Origin: Streptomyces sp. NBC_01216
Lineage (GTDB): Bacteria > Actinomycetota > Actinomycetes > Streptomycetales > Streptomycetaceae
Assembly: GCF_035994945.1 (NCBI RefSeq)
Contig: NZ_CP108677.1
Location: forward strand, 248,001-312,000
DNA: 64,000 nucleotides
Direction of reading: 5' to 3'
Shown here: in pieces, positions 52,238-60,736 of the stretch
Layout: the number at the start of each line of letters is the position of its first letter
How positions within the stretch are numbered: the first letter of the stretch is position 1
The notes under the pieces: model-generated
Databases searched by the model: none
Told to the model about the DNA's origin: nothing
Seen by the model: only the letters and a program-made list of their open reading frames with translations
Program-made: the position numbers and the translations under genes

Positions 52238-52938
52238 CTGGCCTCCCCCGAGTCGGCGATCAGCCGGCCTTCCGCCAACTCAAGGGCCCGGTCGGCGCGG
52301 TCCGCGATCTGTGGGTTGTGCGTGACAACGATCAAAGCGCACCCGAAGCGAGCAGGGAGACCGAACAGCAGGTCGGCCACCACGTCCCCGGTTCGCTGGT
52401 CGAGCGATCCAGTGGGTTCGTCCGCCAGCACCACCGAGGGCTTGCCAATCAGCGCCCGCGCGACGGCGACACGCTGGCGCTCCCCGCCCGATAGCGCTCC
52501 CGTCGTCTTGGACGACGCACCCTGCACACCGAGCTCGTCCAGCAGCTGCTGTGCGTCGGCGTACGCGCCCTTTGCGCTGCCGCCGGCGAGGAGGACGGGC
52601 AGGGCCGCGTTCTCCAGCGGGGACAGCTCTGGGATCAGTTCACCGAACTGATACACGGTCCCCACAGTCCGCAGTCGCAAGGCGGCACGCTCACCTGCGG
52701 ATGCCTGCGTGATATCGACACCACCAACGCGCACCACGCCTGAGGAGGGGCTGATCAAGCCACTCAGGCAGCACAGGAGCGTCGTCTTCCCCGAGCCGCT
52801 GGGGCCCGTGACCGCAACGGACGACCCGGCAGGCACGTTGAGGGTCAGGCCATCGAGAAGGCGGCGATCGCCGATGCTGTAACGCAGGTTCTGGACTTCC
52901 ACCGCGGCCGTCTTCCGGCTGTGCAACTCGGTACTCAC
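52234..52938 (-). CDS. ABC transporter ATP-binding protein (MacB/LolD type)
   Basis: A 234-residue ATPase with Walker A GPSGSGKTTLL near residue 44, Q-loop TVYQFGELIPELSPLENAALP, signature LSGGERQRVAVARAL, Walker B VVLADEPTGSLD, and H-loop VVTHNPQ. It pairs with the FtsX-like permease downstream (four-base overlap). The small protein gene lies 84 bp upstream on the same strand, so the three probably form one operon. Confidence 0.93.
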   Translation of the reverse strand: MSTELHSRKTAAVEVQNLRYSIGDRRLLDGLTLNVPAGSSVAVTGPSGSGKTTLLCCLSGLISPSSGVVRVGGVDITQASAGERAALRLRTVGTVYQFGELIPELSPLENAALPVLLAGGSAKGAYADAQQLLDELGVQGASSKTTGALSGGERQRVAVARALIGKPSVVLADEPTGSLDQRTGDVVADLLFGLPARFGCALIVVTHNPQIADRADRALELAEGRLIADSGEAR

Positions 52939-53022
52939 ATATCCTCTATCTACGCCGGGCGGCGCGGAGCCGACGCCCTCTGATGAGAGGCATCGGCTCG
53001 GCGCGGTGACTTACCTAGTTGA

Positions 53023-53289
53023 TCAGACCCGGTACATCCAGGGACCGTACGGGTCGGTGGCCCAGTCACGGATCTGCTGCGAGCGGTGCTTGGTCACGCG
53101 GTTCGTGGTGCTGGCCTCGCTGTGGGTGCAGTTGTAGATACCGCGTTCCTCATGGATGCTGCGCGACACGCCGTCGTCACGCGTGTAGTGCGCCTTGACG
53201 GAGTTGCCATCCCTGTCGCCGTCACACACGACGACCTTTCCCCACAACGTGAAGATGTATAAACGGCGTGTGCGCGCTGTTTGCGCCAT
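53023..53289 (-). CDS. small cysteine-containing protein next to the ABC transporter
   Basis: An 88-residue protein starting MAQTARTRRLYIFTLWGKVVVCDGDRDG and ending DWATDPYGPWMYRV. It has two cysteines (VVCDG, YNCTH) and many charged and aromatic residues. The N-terminus looks too short for a classical signal peptide, but RRLYIFTLWGKVVV could be a degenerate one, or the true start may lie elsewhere. Lower GC and AT-rich codons set it apart. By position it is the likely substrate or partner of the transporter; this is inference only. Confidence 0.55.
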   Translation of the reverse strand: MAQTARTRRLYIFTLWGKVVVCDGDRDGNSVKAHYTRDDGVSRSIHEERGIYNCTHSEASTTNRVTKHRSQQIRDWATDPYGPWMYRV

Positions 53290-53390
53290 CGTCGGGTTCC
53301 GGCCATTCCCCCGGGAGTGCCTGCCCCGTGGTGATCTTTGATGGAACGCTCTGACCAGGAAGGCAGGGGGCCATTCTGTGAGGAGAGACC

Positions 53391-53780
53391 ATGTCTGACG
53401 CCACGCCCGAAGTGACGGACCTCGGCGCGATCCCCGGCTCGGGGGACGGTCCCGCGGCCCCTGCTCTGGGCTCGATCCCGGTGACCGAGATTCATCCGGA
53501 GGCCGACAGCGGCCTGACCGTGGTTGCCCCGGCCGACGTCAAGGCGGAAGACGTGGGCATGTTCAGCGTCCGCTACAAGGGGTCGGTGCCCACGCTCGTC
53601 CTCACCGGCGGCACGATCGTCCCCTCCCTGATTACCGTCGTGGACGGGTCCGGGAACATTCTGGCGGAGTACGAGGCACGCCCTGCCCCGATGCGGATCG
53701 CGAGCCGCATGCTTCCCAACGACCAGAACGAAATCGTCTGCGCCACCCCTGACTGCAAGCCCATCAGCCTGGCCAGGTAG
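53391..53780 (+). CDS. hypothetical protein divergent from the ABC operon
   Basis: A 129-residue protein with a strong GAGGAGAG ribosome binding site. The first 50 residues are Pro/Gly-rich; the rest looks like a small beta-rich domain (VGMFSVRYKGSVPTLVLTGGTIVPSLITVVDGSGNILAEYEARPAPMRIASRMLPNDQNEIVCATPDCKPISLAR) with two cysteines near the end. No family is recognised. It is followed at once by a perfect terminator and shares a 101-bp intergenic region with the small-protein operon. Confidence 0.6.
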   Translation: MSDATPEVTDLGAIPGSGDGPAAPALGSIPVTEIHPEADSGLTVVAPADVKAEDVGMFSVRYKGSVPTLVLTGGTIVPSLITVVDGSGNILAEYEARPAPMRIASRMLPNDQNEIVCATPDCKPISLAR

Positions 53781-53824
53781 GCCCCACGGCCGGGTCTGAC
53801 GCAGCCCGGCACCGGCCGTGGGGC
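53781..53824 (+). terminator. terminator of the hypothetical gene at 53391
   Basis: GCCCCACGGCCGG (53781-53793) pairs perfectly over 13 bases with CCGGCCGTGGGGC (53812-53824). It begins at the base after the stop codon. Confidence 0.85.
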
Positions 53825-53946
53825 GGGGAGCCTTCGCGGCGCTCAGTCGGGCCCCGGTTCGGCGAGCGCGGCTGGCTGTGCCCGGTCGAGCCGGTCACGG
53901 CGGGCTCTGAGAGGGCATTTGATCTAGACGTATTGCCCTGTATGCC

Positions 53947-54333
53947 CTAGTAGGTTCCTCGCCAGGTTGGTGTGGTCTCGTCCGTTATGCGCTTGGCGAG
54001 GTTGTCGATCGAGGCGATGTGGATCATGGCTACGGAGCTGGTGTTGAGGGTCTCGTAGTCGCGGGCGAGGCGCCTGTGGAGCATGAGCCATCCGAGACTT
54101 CGCTCGACAACCCAGCGCCTTTTGACGACGTGAAATCCGCGAACTCCCGGGTTTCTGTTGACGACTTCGACGTCGATTCCGAGCTGGGCCCCGTGCTCGA
54201 CGACGGCGTTCTTGAATCCGGTGTCGACCCAGCTTTTGGTGATGGTCGGGTAGGTCTGCTTGGCCTGGTCGAGGAGGCGTATTCCGACGGCGTTCTCGGA
54301 GAGGCTTGCGGCGGTGACGGTCGCGGCGAGGAT
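53947..54333 (-). pseudogene. C-terminal half of an IS5-family transposase
   Basis: The minus strand codes for AATVTAASLSENAVGIRLLDQAKQTYPTITKSWVDTGFKNAVVEHGAQLGIDVEVVNRNPGVRGFHVVKRRWVVERSLGWLMLHRRLARDYE, the second Asp and the Glu region of an IS5 DDE transposase, ending with WRGTY. It is cut at 54333 by the ISAs1-type IS; the N-terminal half is at 55684-56139. Confidence 0.88.
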
Positions 54334-55683
54334 CAGGGCGTGCGCAAGTTCCCGGAATCCCCCAACTGACGTGAGGCTGCTGCGGGTTGGGGTGGATGAC
54401 AGAGCGGACACGGGATCCGTGATCATTCAGGTGTCTAAGCCAAGTGATCAAGAAGGTTCCCGTGTCCGCTGTCTCATCTTCCCCGATCCCCTCCGTGTTG
54501 GCCAAGCTGGGTCCCCTCAACCCGGATGATGCAGCTGACCTGCGTGTCTTCCTGGAAACGGTGCCCGATCCGCGCTCGCGGCGGGGCCGCTGGTACTCGC
54601 TGACCTCGATCCTGCTGATCTGCGCGGCAGCCGCGCTCTCGGGAGCGAAGACCATCGACGAACTCGCCGAGTGGGGAGCCCGCGCCGACGCCGGGCTGCT
54701 CACCGGACTCGGGGTGCGCCGTCATCTCCTGAACTGGCGGCACGCGCCGTCCCGCTCAGCGATCGGGAGGGTCCTCGATCGCCTCGACGCCGACGCGCTC
54801 GACGCGGCCGTCAGTGCCTGGCTCGCACGCCGCCACGCGGACACGGCGGCTCCGGCCGGGCGGCGGGTGATCGCTGTGGACGGCAAGGCACTGCGCGGCT
54901 CCGCCCGCCTGGACCAGTCCCGCCGGCACCTGCTGTCCGCCGTCACCCACGGCCTCGCGGTCACCCTGGCCCAGGCCGAGGTCGGGTCCAAGACCAACGA
55001 GACCCGGCACTTCCAGTCCTTGCTCGCGCCCCTCGACCTGGACGGGGACGTGCTCACCTTCGACGCGCTGCACTCGGTGAAGGCCAACGTCACTTGGCTG
55101 GTGGAGACGAAGAACGCGCACTACGTTGCCGTGATCAAACCCAACCAGCCCACCGCCTGGACGCAGTTGGACGGCCTCGCCTGGAACGCCGTGAAGGTCC
55201 AGCACACCGCCTCGAACAAGGGGCACGGCCGCCGTGAGTCCCGCTCGATCAAGACCCTGGCCATCGCCGACAACCTCGGCGGAATCGCCTTCCCCTACGC
55301 GAAGCTCGCCATCCGCGTCCACCGCCGCCGCAAAGCCACCGGCATGAAGGAGACCCGCGAGACCGTCTACGCGGTCACCAGCCTCGACGCCCACGAGACG
55401 AAACCCGCAGACCTCTCCTCCCACCTGCGCGGACACTGGACCGTGGAGGCCCAGCACCACATCCGCGACCGAACCTTCGCCGAAGACGCCTCCACCGTCC
55501 ACTCCGGCAACGCACCCCGCGCCATGGCCACCTTCCGCAACCTCGCTGTCGGCGCCCTCAAGACCCTCGGAGCGACCAATATCGCCAAGACCACCCGCGC
55601 CATCCGCGACCAACCAGAACGAGCCCTCCTCATCCTGGGCATCACCCCCAAGCACGACCTCAACGGAACTTGATCAAGCCCTG
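54334..55683 (+). mobile_element. ISAs1-family insertion sequence, 1350 bp
   Basis: The left inverted repeat CAGGGCGTGCGCAAGTTCC (54334-54352) matches the right one, GGAACTTGATCAAGCCCTG (55665-55683), at 16 of 19 positions. A nine-base duplication GGCGAGGAT flanks it at 54325-54333 and 55684-55692, the target-site duplication. It lies inside the degenerate IS5 transposase gene. Confidence 0.92.
54462..55673 (+). CDS. ISAs1-family transposase
   Basis: A DDE transposase of 403 residues (409 if GTG 54444 is used). GTG 54462 has AGAAGG a few bases upstream. It has the DUF4372-like N-terminal domain FLETVPDPRSRRGRWYSLTSILLICAAAALSGAKTIDELAEW, then VIAVDGKALRGSARLD (first Asp), VLTFDALHSVKANVTWLVE (second Asp) and HWTVEAQHHIRDRTFAEDAS (Glu). 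The frame is intact and the IR ends are in place, so it may be active. Confidence 0.92.
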   Translation: MSAVSSSPIPSVLAKLGPLNPDDAADLRVFLETVPDPRSRRGRWYSLTSILLICAAAALSGAKTIDELAEWGARADAGLLTGLGVRRHLLNWRHAPSRSAIGRVLDRLDADALDAAVSAWLARRHADTAAPAGRRVIAVDGKALRGSARLDQSRRHLLSAVTHGLAVTLAQAEVGSKTNETRHFQSLLAPLDLDGDVLTFDALHSVKANVTWLVETKNAHYVAVIKPNQPTAWTQLDGLAWNAVKVQHTASNKGHGRRESRSIKTLAIADNLGGIAFPYAKLAIRVHRRRKATGMKETRETVYAVTSLDAHETKPADLSSHLRGHWTVEAQHHIRDRTFAEDASTVHSGNAPRAMATFRNLAVGALKTLGATNIAKTTRAIRDQPERALLILGITPKHDLNGT

Positions 55684-56139
55684 GGCGAGGATCAGGCCGA
55701 TCGTGTCGGTCAGGATGCCCCGCTTCCTGCCGACGATCTTCTTGGCCGCGTCCGTTCCCTGGCTGGCCAGAGGTGCGTTGGTGGAGGTCTTCACGCTGGG
55801 TGTCGAGGACGGAGGCGGTGGGCTCGGGCTTGCGTCCTTCCTTCACGCGGGCCAGGCCGGTGAGGTCGTAGTTGAGCTGGGCGAAGATTCCCTCGTCGCG
55901 CCAGGCGGCGTAATAGAAGTAAACGGTGCCGTGGCCCGGGAAGTCGTGCGGGAGGTATTTCCAGGGGATTCCGGTGCGGTTGACGTAGAGAATCGCGTCG
56001 AACACGTCACGGAGGTCGACTTTGGCTGGCCGGTGGGCCGGCGGTCGAGCCGGGCTTTCCTCCAGGCTGTCAACGTCGGCTCGATCAGGGCCCATCGGGC
56101 GTCGGACAGGTCGGTGGGGTACGGCTTCCGCTGGCTCAC
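55684..56139 (-). pseudogene. N-terminal half of the IS5-family transposase, with two frameshifts
   Basis: From GTG 56139 the frame gives MSQRKPYPTDLSDARWALIEPTLTAWRKARLDRRPTGQP, then shifts to AKVDLRDVFDAILYVNRTGIPWKYLPHDFPGHGTVYFYYAAWRDEGIFAQLNYDLTGLARVKEGRKPEPTASVLDTQ, and shifts again to SVKTSTNAPLASQGTDAAKKIVGRKRGILTDTIGLIL, where the ISAs1 interrupts it. Three lesions make it inactive. The IS5 ends cannot be fixed with confidence; they should lie near 53935 and 56210. Confidence 0.85.
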
Positions 56140-56373
56140 GTCGCAGCGTGATCATGGACGCGGCGGATGGTGCTGTTCCGCTGCTGCTGGGCGTTTCTGC
56201 CCCATCTTCGAATTAGACGGACTTTGTGCGCGAGGAGCGGAGCAAACGGGCGGCCTCGTCAGCGACTCGACGGACGCAGGGACGCATGTATGGGGCGAAC
56301 ACCTCAAGTCTGGCAGTCACGAGAAGTGCCTATCGGGGTGAACCATCTTTTAACGCCCTCTGAGTGGGCGTTA

Positions 56374-57483
56374 TTGAGCCGAAACTCATCGGTTGCCTGG
56401 TCGTTGATCGGGTGTGATCGAGGGTGGGGATATGCGTCGGCTGTCGCCGGATGCGCAGGAGGATCTTCGGCTGCGGGTGGTTGCGGCGCTGGAGTCGGGG
56501 CGGGTGGCGACGTACGGCCGGGCCGCGGAGATGTTCGGCGTGTCCGAAAGGTCGGTGGGCACCTGGTGGCGGGCCTTCAAGGCTGGTGGCAGGCCGGCGC
56601 TGCTGGCGGCGGAGCGTGAATCGCGGGCGGGGAAAGGCGAGTTGCTCGATAGCTGCGCACGCGGTGCGGTGTTGCGGGCGATGCGGGACTACACCCCGGC
56701 CGACCTGGGGCAGAACGGGGTGATGTGGACCCGTGCCTCGACGAGAGCCTTGATCCGGCTGGTGTGTGGGGTGTCGATGACGGAACAGGGGGTGGGCAAA
56801 TGGCTGCGTCGGCATGGCTTCACGCCGCAGCGTCCCGCCCGCCGCTCCTACCGGCAGCAGCCCGCACAGGTGCGGGCCTGGCTGGAGGAGGAGTACCCGG
56901 CGATCGCCGCACGGGCCCGACGGGAGAAGGCCGAGCTGGTCTGGGCCGACCAGTGCGGCCTGCGGTCCGACACCGCTCCGCCCGGACGCTCCTGGGCCCC
57001 CGCCGGGCACACCCCGATCGTGCGGGTCAACGGCCGCCGCTTCAGGGTCAACATCATGTCCGCGGTCGCTTCGCGGGGCGCGCTGTGGTTCACCGTCTTC
57101 CCCGGGAAGTTCACCGCGAAGGTGTTCTGCGCGTTCCTGGACCGCCTCGCCGCGCAGGCCCGCCGGAAGGTTCATGTCATCGTCGACCGGCACCCGGTCC
57201 ATCGCAGCAAGGCCGTCAAGGAGTGGCTCGTCGAGAACGCCGAGCGGATCGAGCTGCACCTGATGCCCGGCTACAGCCCTGAACTCAACCCCGACGAGCT
57301 GCTGAACGCCGACCTCAAACACCACATCCACGCGGCCCGCGCCACCTCGATCGACGACCTCGCCCGCGAAACCCGGCGCTTCCTACACCGCCGACAGCGC
57401 CAACCCCACATCGTGTCCGGCTACTTCCACGGCCGCCACGTCCGCTACACGATCCAGTAGGAAACCCATCAGTTTCGGCTCAA
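56374..57483 (+). mobile_element. IS630-family insertion sequence, 1110 bp
   Basis: The terminal repeats TTGAGCCGAAACTCATCGG (left) and CCATCAGTTTCGGCTCAA (right) are inverse copies with few mismatches. A TA dinucleotide is present on both sides (56372-56373 and 57484-57485), the normal target duplication of IS630. The insertion lies within the left end of the IS5-type element. Confidence 0.93.
56432..57460 (+). CDS. IS630-family transposase
   Basis: A 342-residue DDE enzyme. The N-terminal helix-turn-helices are LSPDAQEDLRLRVVAALESGRVATYGRAAEMFGVSERSVGTWWRAFKAGG, then VSMTEQGVGKWLRRHGFTPQRP. The DDE residues are in ELVWADQCGLRSD, VHVIVDRHPVHRSKAVKEWL and MPGYSPELNPDELLNADLKH. ATG 56432 has a GA/GG-rich sequence upstream; GTG 56414 is possible. 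Intact and possibly active. Confidence 0.92.
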   Translation: MRRLSPDAQEDLRLRVVAALESGRVATYGRAAEMFGVSERSVGTWWRAFKAGGRPALLAAERESRAGKGELLDSCARGAVLRAMRDYTPADLGQNGVMWTRASTRALIRLVCGVSMTEQGVGKWLRRHGFTPQRPARRSYRQQPAQVRAWLEEEYPAIAARARREKAELVWADQCGLRSDTAPPGRSWAPAGHTPIVRVNGRRFRVNIMSAVASRGALWFTVFPGKFTAKVFCAFLDRLAAQARRKVHVIVDRHPVHRSKAVKEWLVENAERIELHLMPGYSPELNPDELLNADLKHHIHAARATSIDDLARETRRFLHRRQRQPHIVSGYFHGRHVRYTIQ

Positions 57484-57568
57484 TAAGTCCGATCTTCCTC
57501 GGTTCGTGATCGCTCGATCGTGGTACTGATCGCCGTACGAGCGGCCTGGTGGGCATGTCCATGTTGAG

Positions 57569-58432
57569 ATGCGGGGTGTGAAGAGAGAGCCGTACCTCAG
57601 CGACTTATCGGACGAGCAGTGGTTGTTGATCGAGCCGATGATCACTGCCTGGAAGCAGGACCGGGTGGCGCGGTCGGCGACCGGCGATCCCGGTTCCTGT
57701 GACCTGAGGGAGGTCGTGAATGCGATCTTCTACCAGAACCGGACGGGCTGTCAGTGGCGCTACCTGCCGCATGATCTACCGGCCTGGTCGGCGGTGTTTT
57801 ACTACTTCAGACTGTGGCGCGAGGACGGCCTCGACCAGCGGATCCAGGAACTCCTGCGCTGCCAGGTGCGCGAGAGAGCCCGGCGATTAGAGGACCCGTC
57901 CCTCGTGATCCTCGACACCCGGTCCGTGCGTGCGGCCGCGGGTGTCCCGAAGACCACGACGGGGCTGGACGCCAACAAGAAGGTGTCGGGGCGCAAGCGG
58001 GGACTGGCCGTGGATGTTCTGGGGCTGATCATCGGCGTCGTCGTCCTGGCTGCCTCGGCCCACGACAACGCCGCCGGCACCGCCCTGCTCGACCAGGCCG
58101 CCGAGCGGTGCGGGATGCGCCTGGAGAAGGCCCTGGTGGACCAGGGCTTCAAGGACGAAGTCGTCATCCACGGTGCGTTGATGGACATCGACGTCGAGGT
58201 CGTCCGCCGCAACCCCGCAGACCAGGGCAAAGACTTTGTCCCGCAGCCGAAGCGGTGGGTGGTGGAGCAGACGAACGGCACGCTGCTGCTGCACCGGCGT
58301 CTGGCCCGTGAGTACGACCACCGGCCCGACACCTCCGTCTCGCGCGTCTACTGGGCCTCCACCGCGAACATGACCCGCCGCCTCACCACACCGAGTCCCG
58401 CCTGGCGTGACTGCCTGGGACTGGCCGCGTGA
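57569..58432 (+). CDS. IS5-family transposase
   Basis: A 287-residue single-frame DDE transposase: YLSDLSDEQWLLIEPMITAWKQDRVARSATGDPGSCDLREVVNAIFYQNRTGCQWRYLPHDLPAWSAVFYYFRLWREDGLDQRI, then VILDTRSVRAAAGVPKTTTGLDANKKVSGRKRGLAVDVLGL (first Asp), LVDQGFKDEVVIHGALMDIDVEVV (second Asp) and PKRWVVEQTNGTLLLHRRLAREY (Glu). It is related to the broken copy at 53947/55684 but clearly distinct. The stop overlaps the passenger start. Confidence 0.92.
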   Translation: MRGVKREPYLSDLSDEQWLLIEPMITAWKQDRVARSATGDPGSCDLREVVNAIFYQNRTGCQWRYLPHDLPAWSAVFYYFRLWREDGLDQRIQELLRCQVRERARRLEDPSLVILDTRSVRAAAGVPKTTTGLDANKKVSGRKRGLAVDVLGLIIGVVVLAASAHDNAAGTALLDQAAERCGMRLEKALVDQGFKDEVVIHGALMDIDVEVVRRNPADQGKDFVPQPKRWVVEQTNGTLLLHRRLAREYDHRPDTSVSRVYWASTANMTRRLTTPSPAWRDCLGLAA

Positions 58433-58827
58433 ACGTCGCCGAACTCCTCGCCGGCCTCCAGGCCCAGCACGACGAGGTCACCGCCCGAGCCGCAGAGCTA
58501 CGCGGTCAGATCGAGCACTTGACCGCTGCCCTGCGCGAGACCGAGCCTCGACTCGCGGACCTGGACACCGCCCGGAAGGTCATCGCAGAGGTCGCGCCGG
58601 CAGGAGCCGAACCCGACCCGCCCGAGACGGGCACCGCCTACCAGGCCATCGTCAACGCCTTCAACCAGCACCCCGGCCAGGTGTTCAGAGCCCGTGAGCT
58701 GCACGAACTCCTCGGCATGCCCACCGACGAGGCATCCGTCAACGTCACCCGCAGCCGCCTCGGACGCCTCGTCCGCCAAGGCTTCCTCACCCAACCCGGA
58801 CGAGGCCGCTACCAAAAACGGACTTAA
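58429..58827 (+). CDS. coiled-coil/winged-helix protein carried by the IS5-type element
   Basis: A 132-residue protein starting at a GTG that overlaps the transposase stop (GTGA, 58429-58432), so its translation is coupled to the transposase. Residues about 5-50 (LLAGLQAQHDEVTARAAELRGQIEHLTAALRETEPRLADLDTARKVI) form a coiled coil, and residues 65-132 (AYQAIVNAFNQHPGQVFRARELHELLGMPTDEASVNVTRSRLGRLVRQGFLTQPGRGRYQKRT) form a winged-helix DNA-binding domain. It is inside the terminal repeats. It may regulate transposition or bind target DNA; no such role is established here. Confidence 0.75.
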   Translation: MNVAELLAGLQAQHDEVTARAAELRGQIEHLTAALRETEPRLADLDTARKVIAEVAPAGAEPDPPETGTAYQAIVNAFNQHPGQVFRARELHELLGMPTDEASVNVTRSRLGRLVRQGFLTQPGRGRYQKRT

Positions 58828-58838
58828 CGCCCACTGAG

Positions 58839-59395
58839 ATCACGCAGAAACATGCGGGCGCCGCTTGCGGCGCTCGCCGTGAGCGTCGTGCTGGGAGGGT
58901 TCGGACCGGACCCGACCGTGGGGACCTCCCGGCCCTCCGGCGGCGCCCGCCGGGCCGGACGCCCAGCGCACCGCCGCCCTGGGAGCGGTGCGCGGCGAGA
59001 TCAAACAGGGCGAAGTGTTCCTCCAGTGAGCTGAGCCTCCCGCCGCGCCCGGGCGGATGGCATGCTCACAACAACTTCCGGTCAGAGGCGAGACGGTCCG
59101 CTCGCATCGCCGACAGTCGCACCGTGATCGACACGAGGTGGGCCGGGCGGCACACGCCCGCCCGTTGTCCCGTCTCATTGGAGCTTGCTTCCGTGGGGCC
59201 TGCTGACCAGCGATGATGCTCCTTGGTGTGAGAGGAGAGCACGCCCGTGCCTCATCTCATCGTGCCCGCGCTGAGTAGATGCCGACGGCTGTCTCACTTC
59301 ATCGTGTCTGTTGGTCTGGAGGACAGCCGCGGCGGGTCGGCTGACTGCTGATCGGTGATCTTCCTGGCCGTTGGGCCAGCCGATAGGTTCACCCC
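58839..59395. other. 557-bp region with a possible frameshifted secreted-protein relic and no intact gene
   Basis: A short frame at 58852 (MRAPLAALAVSVVLGGFGPDPTV) looks like a signal peptide. One frame away the sequence continues APAGPDAQRTAALGAVRGEIKQGEVFLQ with a stop at 59027-59029, as if a small exported protein had been frameshifted. Nothing convincing is seen from 59030 to 59395 except the promoter region of the next gene. Confidence 0.35.
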
Positions 59396-60124
59396 ATGAG
59401 ATCACCACAGGCAGATGTGCATCATTCGGCTTCGTCCTGGCGGCAGCCCGGCCCTCCGGCGGCCTCCGTCGAGCGCAGCATGCTGGTCGAAGAGATCTCC
59501 AAGCGCATCCTGAATCTCGGGCAGGGCCGTCTGCTCGTGGGGATTGACGGCTTCACCGCTGCTGGGAAGACGAGTTTCGGACATGAACTGGCTGAGTGGA
59601 TCAGTGCAGCGGGGCGGCCCGTGCTCCGGGCGACTCTCGACGATTTCAAGAAGCCGTGGAGGGACCGGCATCTGTATGATCGGGAGTCTGGCGAGGGGTA
59701 CTACCGCAACGCGTATGACTATGAGGCTGTCAAGCGCCTGCTGCTGGATCCCTGCCGGTCATCGGAAGCGACATCCTCCTGCGTGCTGTGCAGCATCGAC
59801 CCGCTGACCCAACGAGATCACTCATCGGAAGCGACGCCACTTGCGGCGGACGCCGTGCTGATCGTGGATGGTGTCTTCGCGTTCCGACCTGAGATCAATG
59901 AGTACTGGAACTTCCGGATCTGGTTGCAGGTGGATGCGGAGCTGTCCGTTCGGCGAGGTGCCGAGCGTGACCAGAACTGGGCCGGGTCTGAAGCCGAGTC
60001 GATTCACCGCAACAGGTATCTGGTGGCCGAGGGCATCTATCTTCAGCGAGTCGACCCGCTGCCGATGATGGATGTTGTCATCGACAACTCGGCGTTCGCA
60101 CGTCCGCAGATCGTGACACCGTGA
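59396..60124 (+). CDS. uridine kinase-like P-loop kinase
   Basis: A 242-residue cytosolic kinase. The P-loop is VGIDGFTAAGKTSFGHELA near residue 48; LRATLDDFKKPWRDRHLYDRESGEGYYRNAYDYEAVKRLLLDP and AVLIVDGVFAFRPEINEYWNFRIWLQVDAELSVRRGAERD follow the uridine kinase/phosphoribulokinase plan. It would phosphorylate uridine or a related nucleoside with ATP or GTP. The gene is alone. Confidence 0.87.
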   Translation: MRSPQADVHHSASSWRQPGPPAASVERSMLVEEISKRILNLGQGRLLVGIDGFTAAGKTSFGHELAEWISAAGRPVLRATLDDFKKPWRDRHLYDRESGEGYYRNAYDYEAVKRLLLDPCRSSEATSSCVLCSIDPLTQRDHSSEATPLAADAVLIVDGVFAFRPEINEYWNFRIWLQVDAELSVRRGAERDQNWAGSEAESIHRNRYLVAEGIYLQRVDPLPMMDVVIDNSAFARPQIVTP

Positions 60125-60192
60125 CGCCGGCATGGTGTTGACGGGTGGTCGAGTGAGCACAGGCAATGAGCATGCTGGCTGCCCCGCGGCTG

Positions 60193-60342
60193 TCAGTTCG
60201 CTGCTTTGGGTGTGATGTAGCGGTAGATCGTGGCGGGTGCCGGCTTGAAAGTGCGGGCGATCTTCGGGACGGGGGTGCCGGAGTCGTAGAGCTGCTGAGC
60301 CTGTTCGACCTGTTCAGGGGTGAGCCGTGGGGGTCGTCCGCC
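60193..60342 (-). pseudogene. C-terminal helix-turn-helix remnant of a serine resolvase/invertase
   Basis: About 49 residues GGRPPRLTPEQVEQAQQLYDSGTPVPKIARTFKPAPATIYRYITPKAAN match the DNA-binding end of Hin/Tn3-type resolvases. The catalytic domain is missing: upstream residues are Arg-rich and unrelated. It could still be expressed as a small DNA-binding protein, but it is more likely a relic. Confidence 0.7.
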
Positions 60343-60736
60343 GTGCGTGCCGATCGTGTGCCGCTCCACAGCCGAAGGGGCGAGCACGTGCGAACGCGCC
60401 CTCGCCCGCGTGTGCGTCCACGCACCGGAGACCCGCCGGGGATACACGGCACAGCTCCTCCGGGCGATACGGCCGGCGCGCGTCGGCCGGGCAACTGGCG
60501 GCACGGCCGCTGCCGACCGCGCCGGCGCAGCCCGGTGTCGTCGCCCTGGTCGCCTTCACGCACGAGACCGATGACCGAATCCACCGCGGACAGGTAGCGG
60601 CATGGACCGTCGCTCCCGCATCGGACACGCGGCCCGATCGTCCGCGAGACAGCGACCGGAACACCATCAACTACGCTTACAGCAGCCGCATGACCCCTGT
60701 CCAGGACTCGGGGTAAGCCCCAGTGACGAGGCTGTG

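Larger units (their letters stand above)
56360..58838 (+). mobile_element. IS5-type insertion sequence with a passenger gene, interrupted by IS630
   Basis: Left terminal repeat CTGAGTGGGCGTTA (56360-56373) continues after the IS630 copy as AGTCCG (57486-57491); the right terminal repeat CGGACTTAACGCCCACTGAG (58819-58838) is its inverse at 19 of 20 positions. Without the 1.1 kb IS630 insertion the element is about 1367 bp. It carries a transposase gene and a second gene coupled to it. IS630 landed in the TTAA of the left repeat. Confidence 0.85.

Noticed and set aside
59759..59835. A 14-bp direct repeat (TCATCGGAAGCGAC) 63 bp apart in the uridine kinase gene
   Set aside because: The spacing is in frame and the protein between fits the family plan, so it does not look like a recent lesion.
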